A program made the translations under genes and the position numbers. Shown one piece after another: positions 1 through 8,297 of a stretch of DNA of 64,000 nt. The notes under the pieces are model-generated. The model worked only from the letters and a program-made list of their open reading frames with translations. It was not told where the DNA came from and ran no database searches. The DNA lies in the NCBI RefSeq assembly GCF_014075995.1, contig NZ_CP055153.1:62001-126000 (forward strand), given 5' to 3'. The DNA is from Adhaeribacter radiodurans (GTDB taxonomy: Bacteria > Bacteroidota > Bacteroidia > Cytophagales > Hymenobacteraceae). The first letter of the stretch is position 1, and every line of letters begins with the position of its first letter.

Positions 1-1178
1 AAGGTGCTTTTATTAAAAGCTGTAAACTGGTTACCGTTGGTGGCATCATACACAAAAGCCCCTTTTATCTTAGATTCGTAGCCAATGGCAGCTACTTTTT
101 TTACAACGCTTTGTAAATTTACTTCGTCGGCGGCAACCAAATAAAATTCAGATTCAGGAGCTACCATGCTGCCCAACCAGGTTTCGAAAGCGCCCCCACC
201 TTGAATGTTAATGGCGTTGGTTAAATACGAAGCTTTAAAAGCAGCAGCCGGACGACTATCAATAATTAAGGCATTGGCCTCGGGTTGGTAATTTTTGGGT
301 AAGTACTTTATTTTGGCCAGGCTAGCTTTTAACTCAGGTGCCCCGATAATATTTAGGCCCACTGCATACGGGAAGTACTTGGGTATAAATGGCTGATCGC
401 TCAACAACAAGCTCACAAACTCCGCTTTGGTTCTTTTTTCGAAAGCGTAGTTATGCTGTTTTTCGTAGCCAATGGTGGAACTGGCAGCTTTCCGGATAGA
501 CCGGCCACACAAAGAACCCGCTCCATGAGCCGGATATAGAATAACGTCATCCTCCAGTTTGGCAAATTTTTCGTGAATGGTATCGTACATCATTTCAGCC
601 AGGCGTTGCCGCTGCGCATCCGTATTTTTTGAAAAATCGCGCAAATCAGGACGGCCTACGTCGCCAATCAGCAAAGAATCACCGGAAAATACCGCCCGGT
701 CTTTCCCGCTGTCATACAACACCACGGATATATGATCGGGTGCGTGCCCCGGCGTATAAATAGAGCGCAAACCTACTAAACCGGATAACTTTATGGTGCG
801 CCCTTCGTCGAAAGCAGTGCCTGGGTATTTGGGCTTAGTGAGGCTACTAGCATAAATCGGCACTTGCAGTTTTTGGTGCATTTCCAGGTGGGCGCTGGCA
901 AAATCGGCATGCGGGTGGGTTTCAATTACGCCAATAATCTGGGCGTTGTGCTTTTGGGCGAAATCATAGTAAATCTGTGGATTTCGTTGCGGGTCAATAA
1001 TTACTATTTTATTATCCGCCAGCACCGCGTACGAGTAATGCGCCAGTCCTTTGTCCTCGAATTGTTCAATTACGTAATTGCTGGCTACCGTTACGGTTTT
1101 ACTCAACAACTGGCCCGGCTTCACCAACGACAGCAAACCAACACCGCCCAGGTTAACTATAAATTTTCTTCTTTTCAT
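1..1178 (-). CDS. MBL-fold persulfide dioxygenase-like hydrolase with rhodanese domain (3' end outside window)
   Basis: The frame is open from an ATG at 1178 to the left edge, so the C-terminus is missing (about 392 residues visible). The N-terminus MKRRKFIVNLGG resembles a twin-arginine signal. The metallo-beta-lactamase domain follows: THPHADFASAH (H88, H90, D92), TPGHAPDH, SGDSLLIGDVGRPD and YPAHGAGSLCG. The last two are characteristic of the ETHE1/persulfide dioxygenase family. A rhodanese-like domain begins near residue 315 (ALIIDSRPAAAF). Family members oxidise glutathione or protein persulfides in sulfide detoxification. The usual HxHxDH carries Phe in place of its final His (F93), so metal binding may differ from ETHE1. 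Whether the rhodanese Cys is present cannot be seen because the gene is cut. Confidence 0.85.
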   Translation of the reverse strand, partial: MKRRKFIVNLGGVGLLSLVKPGQLLSKTVTVASNYVIEQFEDKGLAHYSYAVLADNKIVIIDPQRNPQIYYDFAQKHNAQIIGVIETHPHADFASAHLEMHQKLQVPIYASSLTKPKYPGTAFDEGRTIKLSGLVGLRSIYTPGHAPDHISVVLYDSGKDRAVFSGDSLLIGDVGRPDLRDFSKNTDAQRQRLAEMMYDTIHEKFAKLEDDVILYPAHGAGSLCGRSIRKAASSTIGYEKQHNYAFEKRTKAEFVSLLLSDQPFIPKYFPYAVGLNIIGAPELKASLAKIKYLPKNYQPEANALIIDSRPAAAFKASYLTNAINIQGGGAFETWLGSMVAPESEFYLVAADEVNLQSVVKKVAAIGYESKIKGAFVYDATNGNQFTAFNKST

Positions 1179-1336
1179 TTGTCAAAACAATCTGGGTAGC
1201 TCGTAATTTTTAAAAAATTCATCTGTTTCGCCTCTCAGGGCAATCAATCGAATACTTAAATGTACGAACTTATTTTCAAGATAATTCTCTTGCTCTTATT
1301 TCGACGTTACACGAAAAGTTTGAGTTCCTTTTGGGT

Positions 1337-2170
1337 CTAAAGTTCTATCGTTTCACCGTCCTCAGGAATGAGCAATTTGTCTTTACTAATTTTTAATTCT
1401 TCTGCTTTTTTACGGAGCGATTCTCTGGTGGTACGGCAATGGTCCAGAGCATTCATGTGCACCGCAATAATTTTTGCCTTACCGCTTTCCCGGATTAACG
1501 CCATGGTTTGTTCCTCATCCATTAAAATAGGCGTTTTCTCGAACTTTGGTATTACGGCTCCTCCGGAGTTAACAATGATATAATCGGGAGCAAATTTTTG
1601 AATATTCTTTTTTATCTCTTCTGTCCAGATACCATCTCCCACGATATAAACGGTAGGTTGATTCTTCGCCGTTAACACATAGCCGGAAGTCTTCCCCATC
1701 ATTTTTAGTACTTCCCCGGTGCCATGTTGGGCTTCTATCCGGTGAATGCTTATATTATTCCAGGCGGTAGTGTTATCCAGAGATACCGCGTTCGTAAAGT
1801 TTTCTTTTTTAAAAAAATCTGCATCCGCCGGTTGATTAATGAGTTTTATGGATTTATTTAAAATTTTGCTGGCTGCCTCATCAAAATGATCCGGATGGCT
1901 ATGCGTTACCAAAACCAAATCGAGCGCATTCACAATTTCATCGGTCGGCATCTTTAAATCAACTGTAGGATTTCTTTCGATTCCGGCAAAAGATTGCAGC
2001 GCGCCTTTTGCAGACAACATGGGGTCGACCAAAATTTTCTGCCCGGCATAGTGTATTACTAGGGTAGCATTTCTGATTAACTGCACACTTGTTTTGGTGT
2101 TGGTTTTACTTTGGGCAAAAGAAAAAGTAGCGAATAAGGCAAACGCTACAACTAAAAATACTCGTTTCAT
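1337..2170 (-). CDS. UlaG-like MBL-fold metal-dependent hydrolase, exported
   Basis: This is a 277-residue protein with a Sec signal peptide (residues 1-20, ending FSFAQS). The metallo-beta-lactamase core is compact: LVDPML near 48, THSHPDHFD giving H90/H92/D94/H95, AQHG (H149), VGDG (D179) and a late AVHMNALDHC. This pattern matches the UlaG/YtnP-like 'L-ascorbate-6-phosphate lactonase' superfamily, whose members act on varied lactones and phosphodiesters. The substrate cannot be read from the sequence. The gene follows the AraC-type regulator at 2288-3175 on the same strand after a 117-bp gap, so the regulator probably controls it. Export suggests a periplasmic substrate. Confidence 0.82.
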   Translation of the reverse strand: MKRVFLVVAFALFATFSFAQSKTNTKTSVQLIRNATLVIHYAGQKILVDPMLSAKGALQSFAGIERNPTVDLKMPTDEIVNALDLVLVTHSHPDHFDEAASKILNKSIKLINQPADADFFKKENFTNAVSLDNTTAWNNISIHRIEAQHGTGEVLKMMGKTSGYVLTAKNQPTVYIVGDGIWTEEIKKNIQKFAPDYIIVNSGGAVIPKFEKTPILMDEEQTMALIRESGKAKIIAVHMNALDHCRTTRESLRKKAEELKISKDKLLIPEDGETIEL

Positions 2171-2287
2171 GATTATCTTATTTAGATATGGATCTGGTTG
2201 ATTTTATTTCTTTTTATCAGGAGTTTTAAAGAAATAAAATATGGGGCAAAGGTCGGTATAACTCGGCTGGAACAACCTACCAAAGCC

Positions 2288-3175
2288 TTATTCCTTTATA
2301 CCATTTTGATAATCTATCATAAATTCGGTAGTAGTTAATCCGGTTTGGGTTTTAAAAAACCGCATTAAATGGTTTGGTTCGGAGAAACGAAGCTCGTGTG
2401 CTATTTCGGCCACGGTTTGGCCGGAATGGATCAGGTAGTTTTTAATTTCGAACAACAGCCGTTGTTTTAATAAATGGGTAGCCGTTACGTTAAATTGCGC
2501 CTGCACAGCTTTATTCAGCGTTATCCGGCTTATTCCTAAAAGCAGCGCGTAGTCAGTAATGCGTTGTTTTTCTTTAATATGGATTTCCAGCAATTTCTTG
2601 AACTGATAGGCATAATTATTCTCCGGTTTCTCCAAGGGCAAGTGGTTATGCTGGCCGTAATCCCGATTGAGTTTTAGCAGTAAATAATACAAAAGCGAAC
2701 GAATAATATGGTTGCTATCTACAAGCGGCTTTTTCAGTTCTGCTTTAATTTCGGTGAGTATCTCACAGGCTTTTTGAATATCCGCGTCCAGTACCACCAG
2801 GTTTAAAGCATAATCTAACTGGTAAAAATAGAGCAACTGGTACGTAAATAATTTGTCGGCAAAAAAGTCGTTCAGAAAGTCTTCCTGAAAAATCAGCAAG
2901 GTAAAATCTAAACAAGTAGGGTCTAGTTTGAATTGCCTTTTTTGAAAGGGAGATATAAAAACAATGGTATTATCTACAATGTTAATTTTTCGCTGGTTTA
3001 CGATTATAGATCCACTGCCTTTTTTAAAAAAGTAAATTTCGAAGGAATCTGAGTTATAAGCCTCCCCATTATTAAGATTTGTATCCGGAAAAATTTCTTT
3101 TAATTCTGTACCCGTGACTACGTTCAGTAGAAAATCTACACCGCATTCGGTTTTATGAAATTTTACGGTTTTCAA
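2288..3175 (-). CDS. AraC family transcriptional regulator
   Basis: The protein is 295 residues long. An N-terminal cupin-like effector domain (residues 1-150, with KKGSGSIIVNQRKINIVDN as a beta-rich jelly-roll segment) precedes a C-terminal AraC double helix-turn-helix of about 100 residues. The HTH contains ITDYALLLGISRITLNKAVQ and the signature helix VAEIAHELRFSEPNHLMRFF. This is the usual length and order for the family. It lies directly upstream of and parallel to the MBL-fold hydrolase at 1337-2170, which makes that gene a likely target. The effector is unknown. The start codon follows an AT-rich leader with no Shine-Dalgarno sequence, as is normal for Bacteroidota. Confidence 0.88.
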   Translation of the reverse strand: MKTVKFHKTECGVDFLLNVVTGTELKEIFPDTNLNNGEAYNSDSFEIYFFKKGSGSIIVNQRKINIVDNTIVFISPFQKRQFKLDPTCLDFTLLIFQEDFLNDFFADKLFTYQLLYFYQLDYALNLVVLDADIQKACEILTEIKAELKKPLVDSNHIIRSLLYYLLLKLNRDYGQHNHLPLEKPENNYAYQFKKLLEIHIKEKQRITDYALLLGISRITLNKAVQAQFNVTATHLLKQRLLFEIKNYLIHSGQTVAEIAHELRFSEPNHLMRFFKTQTGLTTTEFMIDYQNGIKE

Positions 3176-3265
3176 GTTTTAGAACTGGTGATATAAATTT
3201 AAGAAACAAGTGACAAATTCGCACTTTTAAATTTAAAAAATTAGCTACCATCTTGCCCAATTTTT

Positions 3266-3384
3266 GCCAGTCAGGAGACCAATGCCACTAATTTTACTGA
3301 AAATTATTTATTAAATAAAAAAGCGCGAAAGTTACTTTCGCGCCATAGAAATGCTGTTTCGCTCCGTTAAGACTTGCGCCAGAG
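3266..3384. repeat. composite dispersed intergenic repeat (REP-like)
   Basis: The 311-bp gap 3176-3486 holds no gene but three repeat pieces. GCCAGTCAGGAGACCAATGC at 3266 recurs with changes at 42920. A perfect 21-nt palindrome (GCGCGAAAGT-T-ACTTTCGCGC, 3323-3343) followed by CATAGA recurs in degenerate form at 7264. A segment reading GCTCCGTTAAGACTTGCGCC begins at 3361 and recurs at about 43094. The last part of the gap (about 3450-3480, TTCATAATTTCTAATTAAGC) recurs at about 7340-7360, also just beyond a stop codon. Together these look like a family of extragenic repeat units. Confidence 0.7.
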
Positions 3385-3486
3385 TGTAGCTCCAAAAGTA
3401 GTAATTCTGACTTATACCAAAATTACTATTTAGAACTCATTCCTAATTTTAAATTCATAATTTCTAATTAAGCGAAGCGCAAAAAG

Positions 3487-4413
3487 CTACCACGTTCTTT
3501 TACTCATTACTTTATCCAGTTCCGGGCGGGTCATTTTACCTAGTTCCGGGTGTTTTTCGAGCCATTGTAAAAAATCAGCTTTGATTTTGTCCGGCCATTG
3601 GCTATCGATTTCGCCGGTGCTGTATTTGCCGGTACGTACCATCTCAAAACCGAACTTATCTTTCCGGATCACAAATTCCGAAGTACTTACTACTTGCTCC
3701 GCCAAATGCGCTGGCACAAAAAGAACGCCTTCCGGTTGTACAATTACTAAATCGCCCGGAATCACCACGGCCCGGCCGATGCGGATAGGCGTATTAAGCC
3801 CCTGCAAGACCATTTCTTCGGTGTAGGAAGGATGAAAATCGCGCACTACGGCGTTAAATCCTTTTATCTGGCGGAGTTCCTGTAAATCGCGGGCGGCGCC
3901 ATCGAACACCACCCCGTTCCCCGATTTGCTGATAATCGAATTGGCTAAGGTAGCGCCCATAATACCGCCCCCACTTATTTTGCCAAAAGCATCGGCCACG
4001 TATAAATCGCCTTTGGCGAGAATATCAATGGGCCAGGCATTGGTATTTCCTTTGCGACCTTGCTTGGCGCCCCGGTCTTTAATTTGTTTTTCTAAATCCG
4101 GCCGGCTGGGCAGGTACATGGCAGTTACCGCGCGGCCCGTCATAGGCATGTCGTTCACACTTTTCCAGTTTCCTTCAAACTGGTTAACGTAGCCTTCGTT
4201 CTTTAAAACGCTCCAGGCATCATCGATCATGATTAGCTTGGCCCGCTCCAGCAAATTATCCGGAATTTTAGGACGCCCATCCGGAAACCGTTCGCCTTTC
4301 CAATCGGAGGTAAGATAGGTTAGTTCTTCTTTAGAAATGGTTTGGGCAGATAGCGGATTTTTAAAAAATAAACTACTTAATGCAATTAAAAGAATGGTAT
4401 GCTTTACTTTCAT
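3487..4413 (-). CDS. RraA-family (HMG/CHA aldolase-like) exported protein
   Basis: This is a 308-residue protein with a signal peptide (1-23, ending PLSAQ). The core is RraA/dimethylmenaquinone-methyltransferase-like: ADAFGKISGGGIMGATLA (about 140-157), then VVFDGAARDLQEL with the family's Arg175-Asp176 pair, and GDLVIVQPEGVLFVPA. Class II pyruvate aldolases of this fold use the Arg/Asp and a divalent metal to cleave 4-hydroxy-4-methyl-2-oxoglutarate-type acids. RraA itself inhibits RNase E and lacks such a leader. The N-terminal extension (about residues 24-110) and the signal peptide make this a periplasmic aldolase-like branch seen in Bacteroidota. It stands alone, with a repeat-rich stretch downstream. 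The exact substrate is unknown. Confidence 0.8.
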   Translation of the reverse strand: MKVKHTILLIALSSLFFKNPLSAQTISKEELTYLTSDWKGERFPDGRPKIPDNLLERAKLIMIDDAWSVLKNEGYVNQFEGNWKSVNDMPMTGRAVTAMYLPSRPDLEKQIKDRGAKQGRKGNTNAWPIDILAKGDLYVADAFGKISGGGIMGATLANSIISKSGNGVVFDGAARDLQELRQIKGFNAVVRDFHPSYTEEMVLQGLNTPIRIGRAVVIPGDLVIVQPEGVLFVPAHLAEQVVSTSEFVIRKDKFGFEMVRTGKYSTGEIDSQWPDKIKADFLQWLEKHPELGKMTRPELDKVMSKRTW

Positions 4414-4510
4414 GAGTGAATGGCCAATGATTTATTTTAAATTATTACAATCAAAACTCTAAAAATAAGAAATGATTCATCAATAATTGCCATATACCTC
4501 CATTTTCAAT

Positions 4511-5044
4511 TTATTTTTGATTCTTAACGGGGCTTAGTTTAGACTCGAAGAAGAGGTTCCAAGTCTGGCCATCATCCGCGCTACCTTCCCCTATTTGGTG
4601 CCATTGTCCTTTTTCGTTTAAAGTAATGGTGTACCGGATCAGGGTGTTTGGCAAAGGAAGCCGCCAAATCATTTTTTTATCCTGCACTTCTACATCCGCT
4701 TGTATTTGCATGCCACCATTGGTATAAGCCTGAATCGTGTATTTAGATTTTAGCGCATCGTACCCCAGCATTCCAATATTCTGAAAAACGGTATCCTGCC
4801 CCCGGTTAGCTGCTTCGGTGAATTGGAGTATTGAATTCTTTAATTTCGGTCTAAATTCCACGGTTTGTTGGTATTCCTGTTTGCTGCCATCGGGTCCCAT
4901 GATAGAAACGGTACCTTGCCATTTGCCGGTTACCCACTTTAAAGCTTGTATTTTTTGCTGCACTGCGGGCAAATAATTAGCGGACTGAGCAAACGTGAAG
5001 GTGCTAACCAATAAGCTGATTATAAGAACATAAAGGCATTTCAT
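4511..5044 (-). CDS. exported DUF1579-like / lipocalin-like beta-barrel protein
   Basis: The product is 177 residues with a signal peptide ending TFTFAQS at about residue 21. The body has the pattern of small heme-binding-like or lipocalin-like domains: LKWVTGKWQGTVSIM, YQQTVEFRPKL, NIGMLGYDALKSKYTIQAYT and WHQIGEGSADDGQTWNLFFE. The GKW/WxG motif and alternating strands suggest an eight-stranded barrel. Similar proteins (DUF1579/DUF6265 types) have no established reaction. It lies 97 bp upstream of the RraA-like gene on the same strand and may be co-transcribed. The function call rests on fold-like pattern only. Confidence 0.7.
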   Translation of the reverse strand: MKCLYVLIISLLVSTFTFAQSANYLPAVQQKIQALKWVTGKWQGTVSIMGPDGSKQEYQQTVEFRPKLKNSILQFTEAANRGQDTVFQNIGMLGYDALKSKYTIQAYTNGGMQIQADVEVQDKKMIWRLPLPNTLIRYTITLNEKGQWHQIGEGSADDGQTWNLFFESKLSPVKNQK

Positions 5045-5130
5045 AATTAGGTTTTTAGGCGTGAGACAATCAGGTTAAATTTTAAAATAGATAGACTGTA
5101 AGTTGGTATTTTGTATAGTGAAGCGCAGCG

Positions 5131-6018
5131 TTAAACCGTTTTTTCCAGATCGTTGGCTTTGGCCAGAGAAACCAAACCACCCATGGCACCTAAGTTCATG
5201 GAGTCCAGGGCGGAGCTCGGTACAATTACCATTGAGCCTTTTTCCTTTAACCCTTCAAACAACATATTCATACCGCGTAGGTGCAAAGCTACCGGGTTGT
5301 TGCGGTATTGTTCGCTGGCTTCGGCAAACTTAAAGGCAATCTCGGTTTCAGCGGTTCCCAGAATAACCCGGGCACGACGCTCTCTTTCGGCTTGCGCTTC
5401 CTTACTCATGGCATCGGCTAAGGTTTGCGGAATTATAATATCTTTGATACCCACGTTCTGGCAGGTAATACCCCAGGAATTGGTGTGGTGATCCATGATT
5501 TGTTGTAAATCTTCGGCTACTTTATCGCGTTCCTGCAGCAGGTCGGCCAATTCGTGTTTCCCGATCATATCGCGCAAGCCGGTTTGGGCAATGTAGAAAA
5601 TGGCGGTTTCGTACTCCTGCACTTCAAGGGCGGCCTTCTCTACGTCCCAAACGGTCCAGTAAACCACGGCATCTACATTAACCGGCACGGTATCTTTGGT
5701 TAAGGTTTGCTCGGCTTTAAAATCTGTTACCCGTACCCGCTGGTCGATGTAATTATCTATTTTGTCGATAATCGGAATGATAAAGAAGATGCCGGGACCT
5801 TTCAGACCCTGGTATTTTCCCATCCGCAGAACCACCGCTTTTTCCCACTGGTTAGCAATGTTAATGGCCCGGGCCACAAAAAAAGAAAGCAGCACGAGTG
5901 CCGCGAACCCCACCGGGTGGATGAGTTGAAAATATAACAGCGCTATGGAAGCGGCTAATAATACAATTAATACAGTGGCAGAAATCGGATTCCACCATCT
6001 ATCGGTATTTGTTTTCAT
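5131..6018 (-). CDS. slipin family SPFH/band 7 membrane protein
   Basis: The protein has 295 residues. Two hydrophobic segments (about 11-30 and 36-52) precede a band-7/SPFH domain: QWEKAVVLRMGKYQGLKGPG, FFIIPIIDKID, RVRVTDFKAE, TLTKDTVPVNVDAVVYW and LADLLQERDKV. A coiled helix rich in AQAERERRARV follows. This is the standard slipin/stomatin layout; such proteins oligomerise at the inner membrane and organise lipid domains or partner proteases. No NfeD partner is adjacent. The ATG overlaps the TGA of the GntR regulator (6015-6018, ATGA), implying translational coupling in a two-gene operon. Confidence 0.9.
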   Translation of the reverse strand: MKTNTDRWWNPISATVLIVLLAASIALLYFQLIHPVGFAALVLLSFFVARAINIANQWEKAVVLRMGKYQGLKGPGIFFIIPIIDKIDNYIDQRVRVTDFKAEQTLTKDTVPVNVDAVVYWTVWDVEKAALEVQEYETAIFYIAQTGLRDMIGKHELADLLQERDKVAEDLQQIMDHHTNSWGITCQNVGIKDIIIPQTLADAMSKEAQAERERRARVILGTAETEIAFKFAEASEQYRNNPVALHLRGMNMLFEGLKEKGSMVIVPSSALDSMNLGAMGGLVSLAKANDLEKTV

Positions 6019-6389
6019 CTGATTTTAAGTTTTTGAAGTTGCTGAATGATATCGTCTACCGAAAAACCATAGCTAAAAGCAATGGACGAAAACTCACTGC
6101 AAATTTCCTGGAGTTTGTTCTGCTTTTCTTCGGTAGGTATTTCAATTTTAATGTCACTGATAAAAGTACCGGTACCCTGTTGGGTTGCCAATACATTCTG
6201 AATTTCCAGTTCTTTGTAAGCCTTAGCTACGGTATTCAGGTTTACTTTTAAATCTACGGCCAAAGACCGGACGGTCGGGAGTTGTTCGCCCGTTTTCAGG
6301 TTTCCGGCCGCAATGCCAAATTTTATCTGGTCGATGATCTGCCGGTAAAAGGGCGAGCCAGATTTTGGGTCTAGTTTAAACTCAATCAT
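6015..6389 (-). CDS. GntR family (YtrA-type) transcriptional regulator
   Basis: I place the start at the ATG at 6389 (MIEFKLDPKSGSPFYRQI), giving 124 residues. An upstream in-frame ATG at 6461 would add a 24-residue stretch unlike any GntR N-terminus and would read through the candidate operators. The winged helix covers about residues 8-75 (QIIDQIKFGIAAGNLKTGEQ, LPTVRSLAVDLKVNLNTVAK, GTGTFI). Only about 45 residues follow, as in the YtrA subfamily, which regulates membrane-protein operons in response to envelope stress. It is the first gene of the operon with slipin, consistent with autoregulation and control of that membrane protein. Confidence 0.88.
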   Translation of the reverse strand: MIEFKLDPKSGSPFYRQIIDQIKFGIAAGNLKTGEQLPTVRSLAVDLKVNLNTVAKAYKELEIQNVLATQQGTGTFISDIKIEIPTEEKQNKLQEICSEFSSIAFSYGFSVDDIIQQLQKLKIR

Positions 6390-6394
6390 TATAC

Positions 6395-6432
6395 TATTGT
6401 TACAATATAATAATGTACTATATGTATAATAC
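6395..6432. promoter_or_regulatory. candidate GntR/YtrA operators
   Basis: Just upstream of the GntR start are two inverted repeats: TATTGTTACAATA (6395-6407, six-base arms) and GTACTATATGTATAATAC (6415-6432, 14 of 18 positions symmetrical). YtrA-type regulators normally autorepress from AT-rich palindromes of this size. The assignment is inferred from position and symmetry only. Confidence 0.45.
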
Positions 6433-6619
6433 AAACGTACAAGTTTTATTTTTGTTTGCAAATAATTGATATAAAATATTTTGCATTGCTGAGCAGAAGC
6501 ATATTTAATTGAGGTTAGCCTGATTGGTTATGCTTGAATAAGTACTATGTTAAAAGGTAGGAGAAAGATTAGGTGGAAATAGTAGGATAGTTAATTTTAA
6601 ATGTTTTGGAGTTTTCTTT

Positions 6620-6821
6620 GGAGCCGGTTCCCGTCTCCAGGCTCGGGTGCTATCTAGTTTGCTAATTTCAAGCTTTGCCTCGTGGCCGGCGGGCCTCGTT
6701 TGGCTCTTCCGCCCTCGCTAGCCTTCCTTTCCTCGACTCCGTCTGCGGAATTTTCCTCCGCAAAACCGGAACCCTAGCAGGTGCTTCACAGCCAAACTGG
6801 TGTCAGTTGCTCTTAGCTACT
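6620..6821. repeat. ~202-bp dispersed repeat, copy A
   Basis: This segment begins GGAGCCGGTTCCCGTCTCCA and ends TCTTAGCTACT. It recurs in the same orientation at 9298-9499 with roughly 85-90% identity by eye. A partly inverted mosaic copy lies at about 26239-26481. The core includes CCTCGTTTGGCTCTTCCGCC and CTTTCCTCGACTCCGTC. It is much more GC-rich than the flanking intergenic DNA. It carries no convincing reading frame and contains a small hairpin (TGCGGAATTTTCCTCCGCA). It could be a non-autonomous mobile element or a structured RNA. Confidence 0.75.
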
Positions 6822-6943
6822 GCTATTCTGTTTGCTTAGAAAAGAAGAAGATATCAGATTGGACGAAGAAAATAAAAAGAACTTGTGCTTTTTGACTCAA
6901 TATAACTTTATAATCGAGTGTTATTTTGAATATTATTTTGAGC

Positions 6944-6999
6944 GTCCTTCAAGAGGAACCTATTTAGCTACGTAGCCAAATAAGTTCCTCCTGAAGGAC
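6944..6999. repeat. 56-bp imperfect inverted repeat, hairpin family copy 1
   Basis: The arms GTCCTTCAAGAGGAACCTAT and the complement of its partner match at about 24 of 27 positions, with a GCTACGTAGC-like centre. Related hairpins with the same TCAGGaGGAA arm and GCT(A/G)CGTAG centre occur at 17406-17466 and 61105-61154. The copy lies in the 903-bp gene-free stretch 6462-7364, far from any stop codon, so it is not a simple terminator. Confidence 0.65.
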
Positions 7000-7092
7000 A
7001 CGGAAGGTAATTGCAAAAATGATGAAATTTTAAATTTTTAAAATTTTGAAAATCTACTATGCAACAGATAGCTTGAGCCAAGTGCAATAGTT

Positions 7093-7172
7093 GACGCTAA
7101 ACCGTTCGAGCGTTCAGCGAGTTTTTAGCGTCTTGACTTTTTTGGTTCTTTTTGTGTCAAGACAAAAAGAAC
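7093..7172. other. two adjacent hairpins in gene-free stretch
   Basis: GACGCTAAA...TTTAGCGTC (7093-7132) and GTTCTTTTTGT-GTCAAG-ACAAAAAGAAC (7145-7172, perfect 11-bp arms) lie side by side. The second resembles a bidirectional terminator, but no gene ends here on either strand within 170 bp. I see no coding sequence in 6462-7364. The stretch holds repeat copy A, the 56-bp hairpin, this pair and the palindrome at 7264. Confidence 0.5.
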
Positions 7173-7263
7173 AATTACCTCAGCAATGAAACAACTTCAG
7201 GTAGAAATTACAGCTACTCGGCCAGCTATGCGAACAAGTATTTCTATCTTGGCTCGAAAGTCA

Positions 7264-7290
7264 CGGAAGTAACTTCCGCGCCATAGATGC
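7264..7290. repeat. degenerate copy of the GCGC/CATAGA palindrome repeat
   Basis: CGGAAGT-A-ACTTCCG (7264-7278) is followed by CGCCATAGATGCT. It matches the unit at 3323-3355 (ACTTTCGCGCCATAGAAATGCT) with substitutions compensated on both arms, which implies that pairing is conserved. Confidence 0.55.
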
Positions 7291-7364
7291 TATAACAATA
7301 GAAGGAAGAAGCTAGAAGAAGGAAATTCTAATTTCTAATTCATAATTTCTAATTAAGCATAACG

Positions 7365-8285
7365 CTAATTAAATGATTGACGAAATTCCAGGGGAGACAA
7401 GTTAGTTTTGCTGCGGAATAATTTACTGAAGGATTGGGAATGCTCGAAGCCCAGGGTAAAAGCAATTTCGCTGACGGATAAAGCCGTGGTGGATAATTTT
7501 TCTTTGGCCTTTTCGATGAGTTTATCGTGGATGTGTTGTTGAGTACTTTGGCCGGTTAAAACTTTGAGCAAATTGCTTAAATAGGTAGGTGATATGTTTA
7601 GCTGTTCGGCAATATCATGCACAGTGGGTATGCCTTTTTCGGTTAAGGCATCACTGTTGAAATACGCATTTAAAAGTTCTTCCAGCCGGTTTAATATTTG
7701 GTGATTGGTGATTTTGCGGGTGATGAACTGGCGGTGGTAAAACCGTTCGCCGTATGTGAGCAGTAATTCCAGCTGGGCAATAATGACACTCTGGCTGAAC
7801 TTATCAATATTAGAATGGTATTCCTGGGCAATGTTTTGCAGCAGGTTCGTGAGCGTGTGTTCTTCTTTCTCCGACAGAAACAAGGCTTCGTTTACCGCAT
7901 AATCAAAGTACTCGTATTGTTTGATGGTTTTGGCTAAAGGCGTGTTCCATAAAAAGTCGGGATGAATGAGTAACATCCACCCCGACCGTTTTACTTCCTG
8001 ATCTGGACTAGCTTCAATGCCATACACCTGCCCCGGCGCTATAAAAAATAGGATGCCTTCATCAAAATCATATTCCTGCTGCCCGTATTTAAACTTGATA
8101 TTAAAATTGCGTTTCAGGGCAATGGAATAAAAATCCAACACCAAATTTTGCGGACTCTGCCCCGCCCAAACCGGCATGGTGCCCATATCGATCACGCTAA
8201 TTAATGGATGTTCCGGCTTAGGAAGTCCCATTTGCTGGTGGTACTCGCTAATGGTTTTAAAGCGGAGGGGTTGAGTGGTTGCCAT
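7365..8285 (-). CDS. AraC family transcriptional regulator
   Basis: The product has 306 residues. The N-terminal cupin-like sensor (FDEGILFFIAPGQVYGIEAS near 75-95) is followed by a C-terminal AraC HTH (about 205-306) with VHDIAEQLNISPTYLSNLLK and the second helix VSEIAFTLGFEHSQSFSKLF. It begins 12 bp after the stop of the NmrA-like gene on the same strand, so the two form an operon in which the enzyme is first. The regulator probably controls its own operon. Members with this N-terminus often respond to small organic effectors, but the ligand cannot be deduced. Confidence 0.87.
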   Translation of the reverse strand: MATTQPLRFKTISEYHQQMGLPKPEHPLISVIDMGTMPVWAGQSPQNLVLDFYSIALKRNFNIKFKYGQQEYDFDEGILFFIAPGQVYGIEASPDQEVKRSGWMLLIHPDFLWNTPLAKTIKQYEYFDYAVNEALFLSEKEEHTLTNLLQNIAQEYHSNIDKFSQSVIIAQLELLLTYGERFYHRQFITRKITNHQILNRLEELLNAYFNSDALTEKGIPTVHDIAEQLNISPTYLSNLLKVLTGQSTQQHIHDKLIEKAKEKLSTTALSVSEIAFTLGFEHSQSFSKLFRSKTNLSPLEFRQSFN

Positions 8286-8297
8286 AATCTAAGTTAC

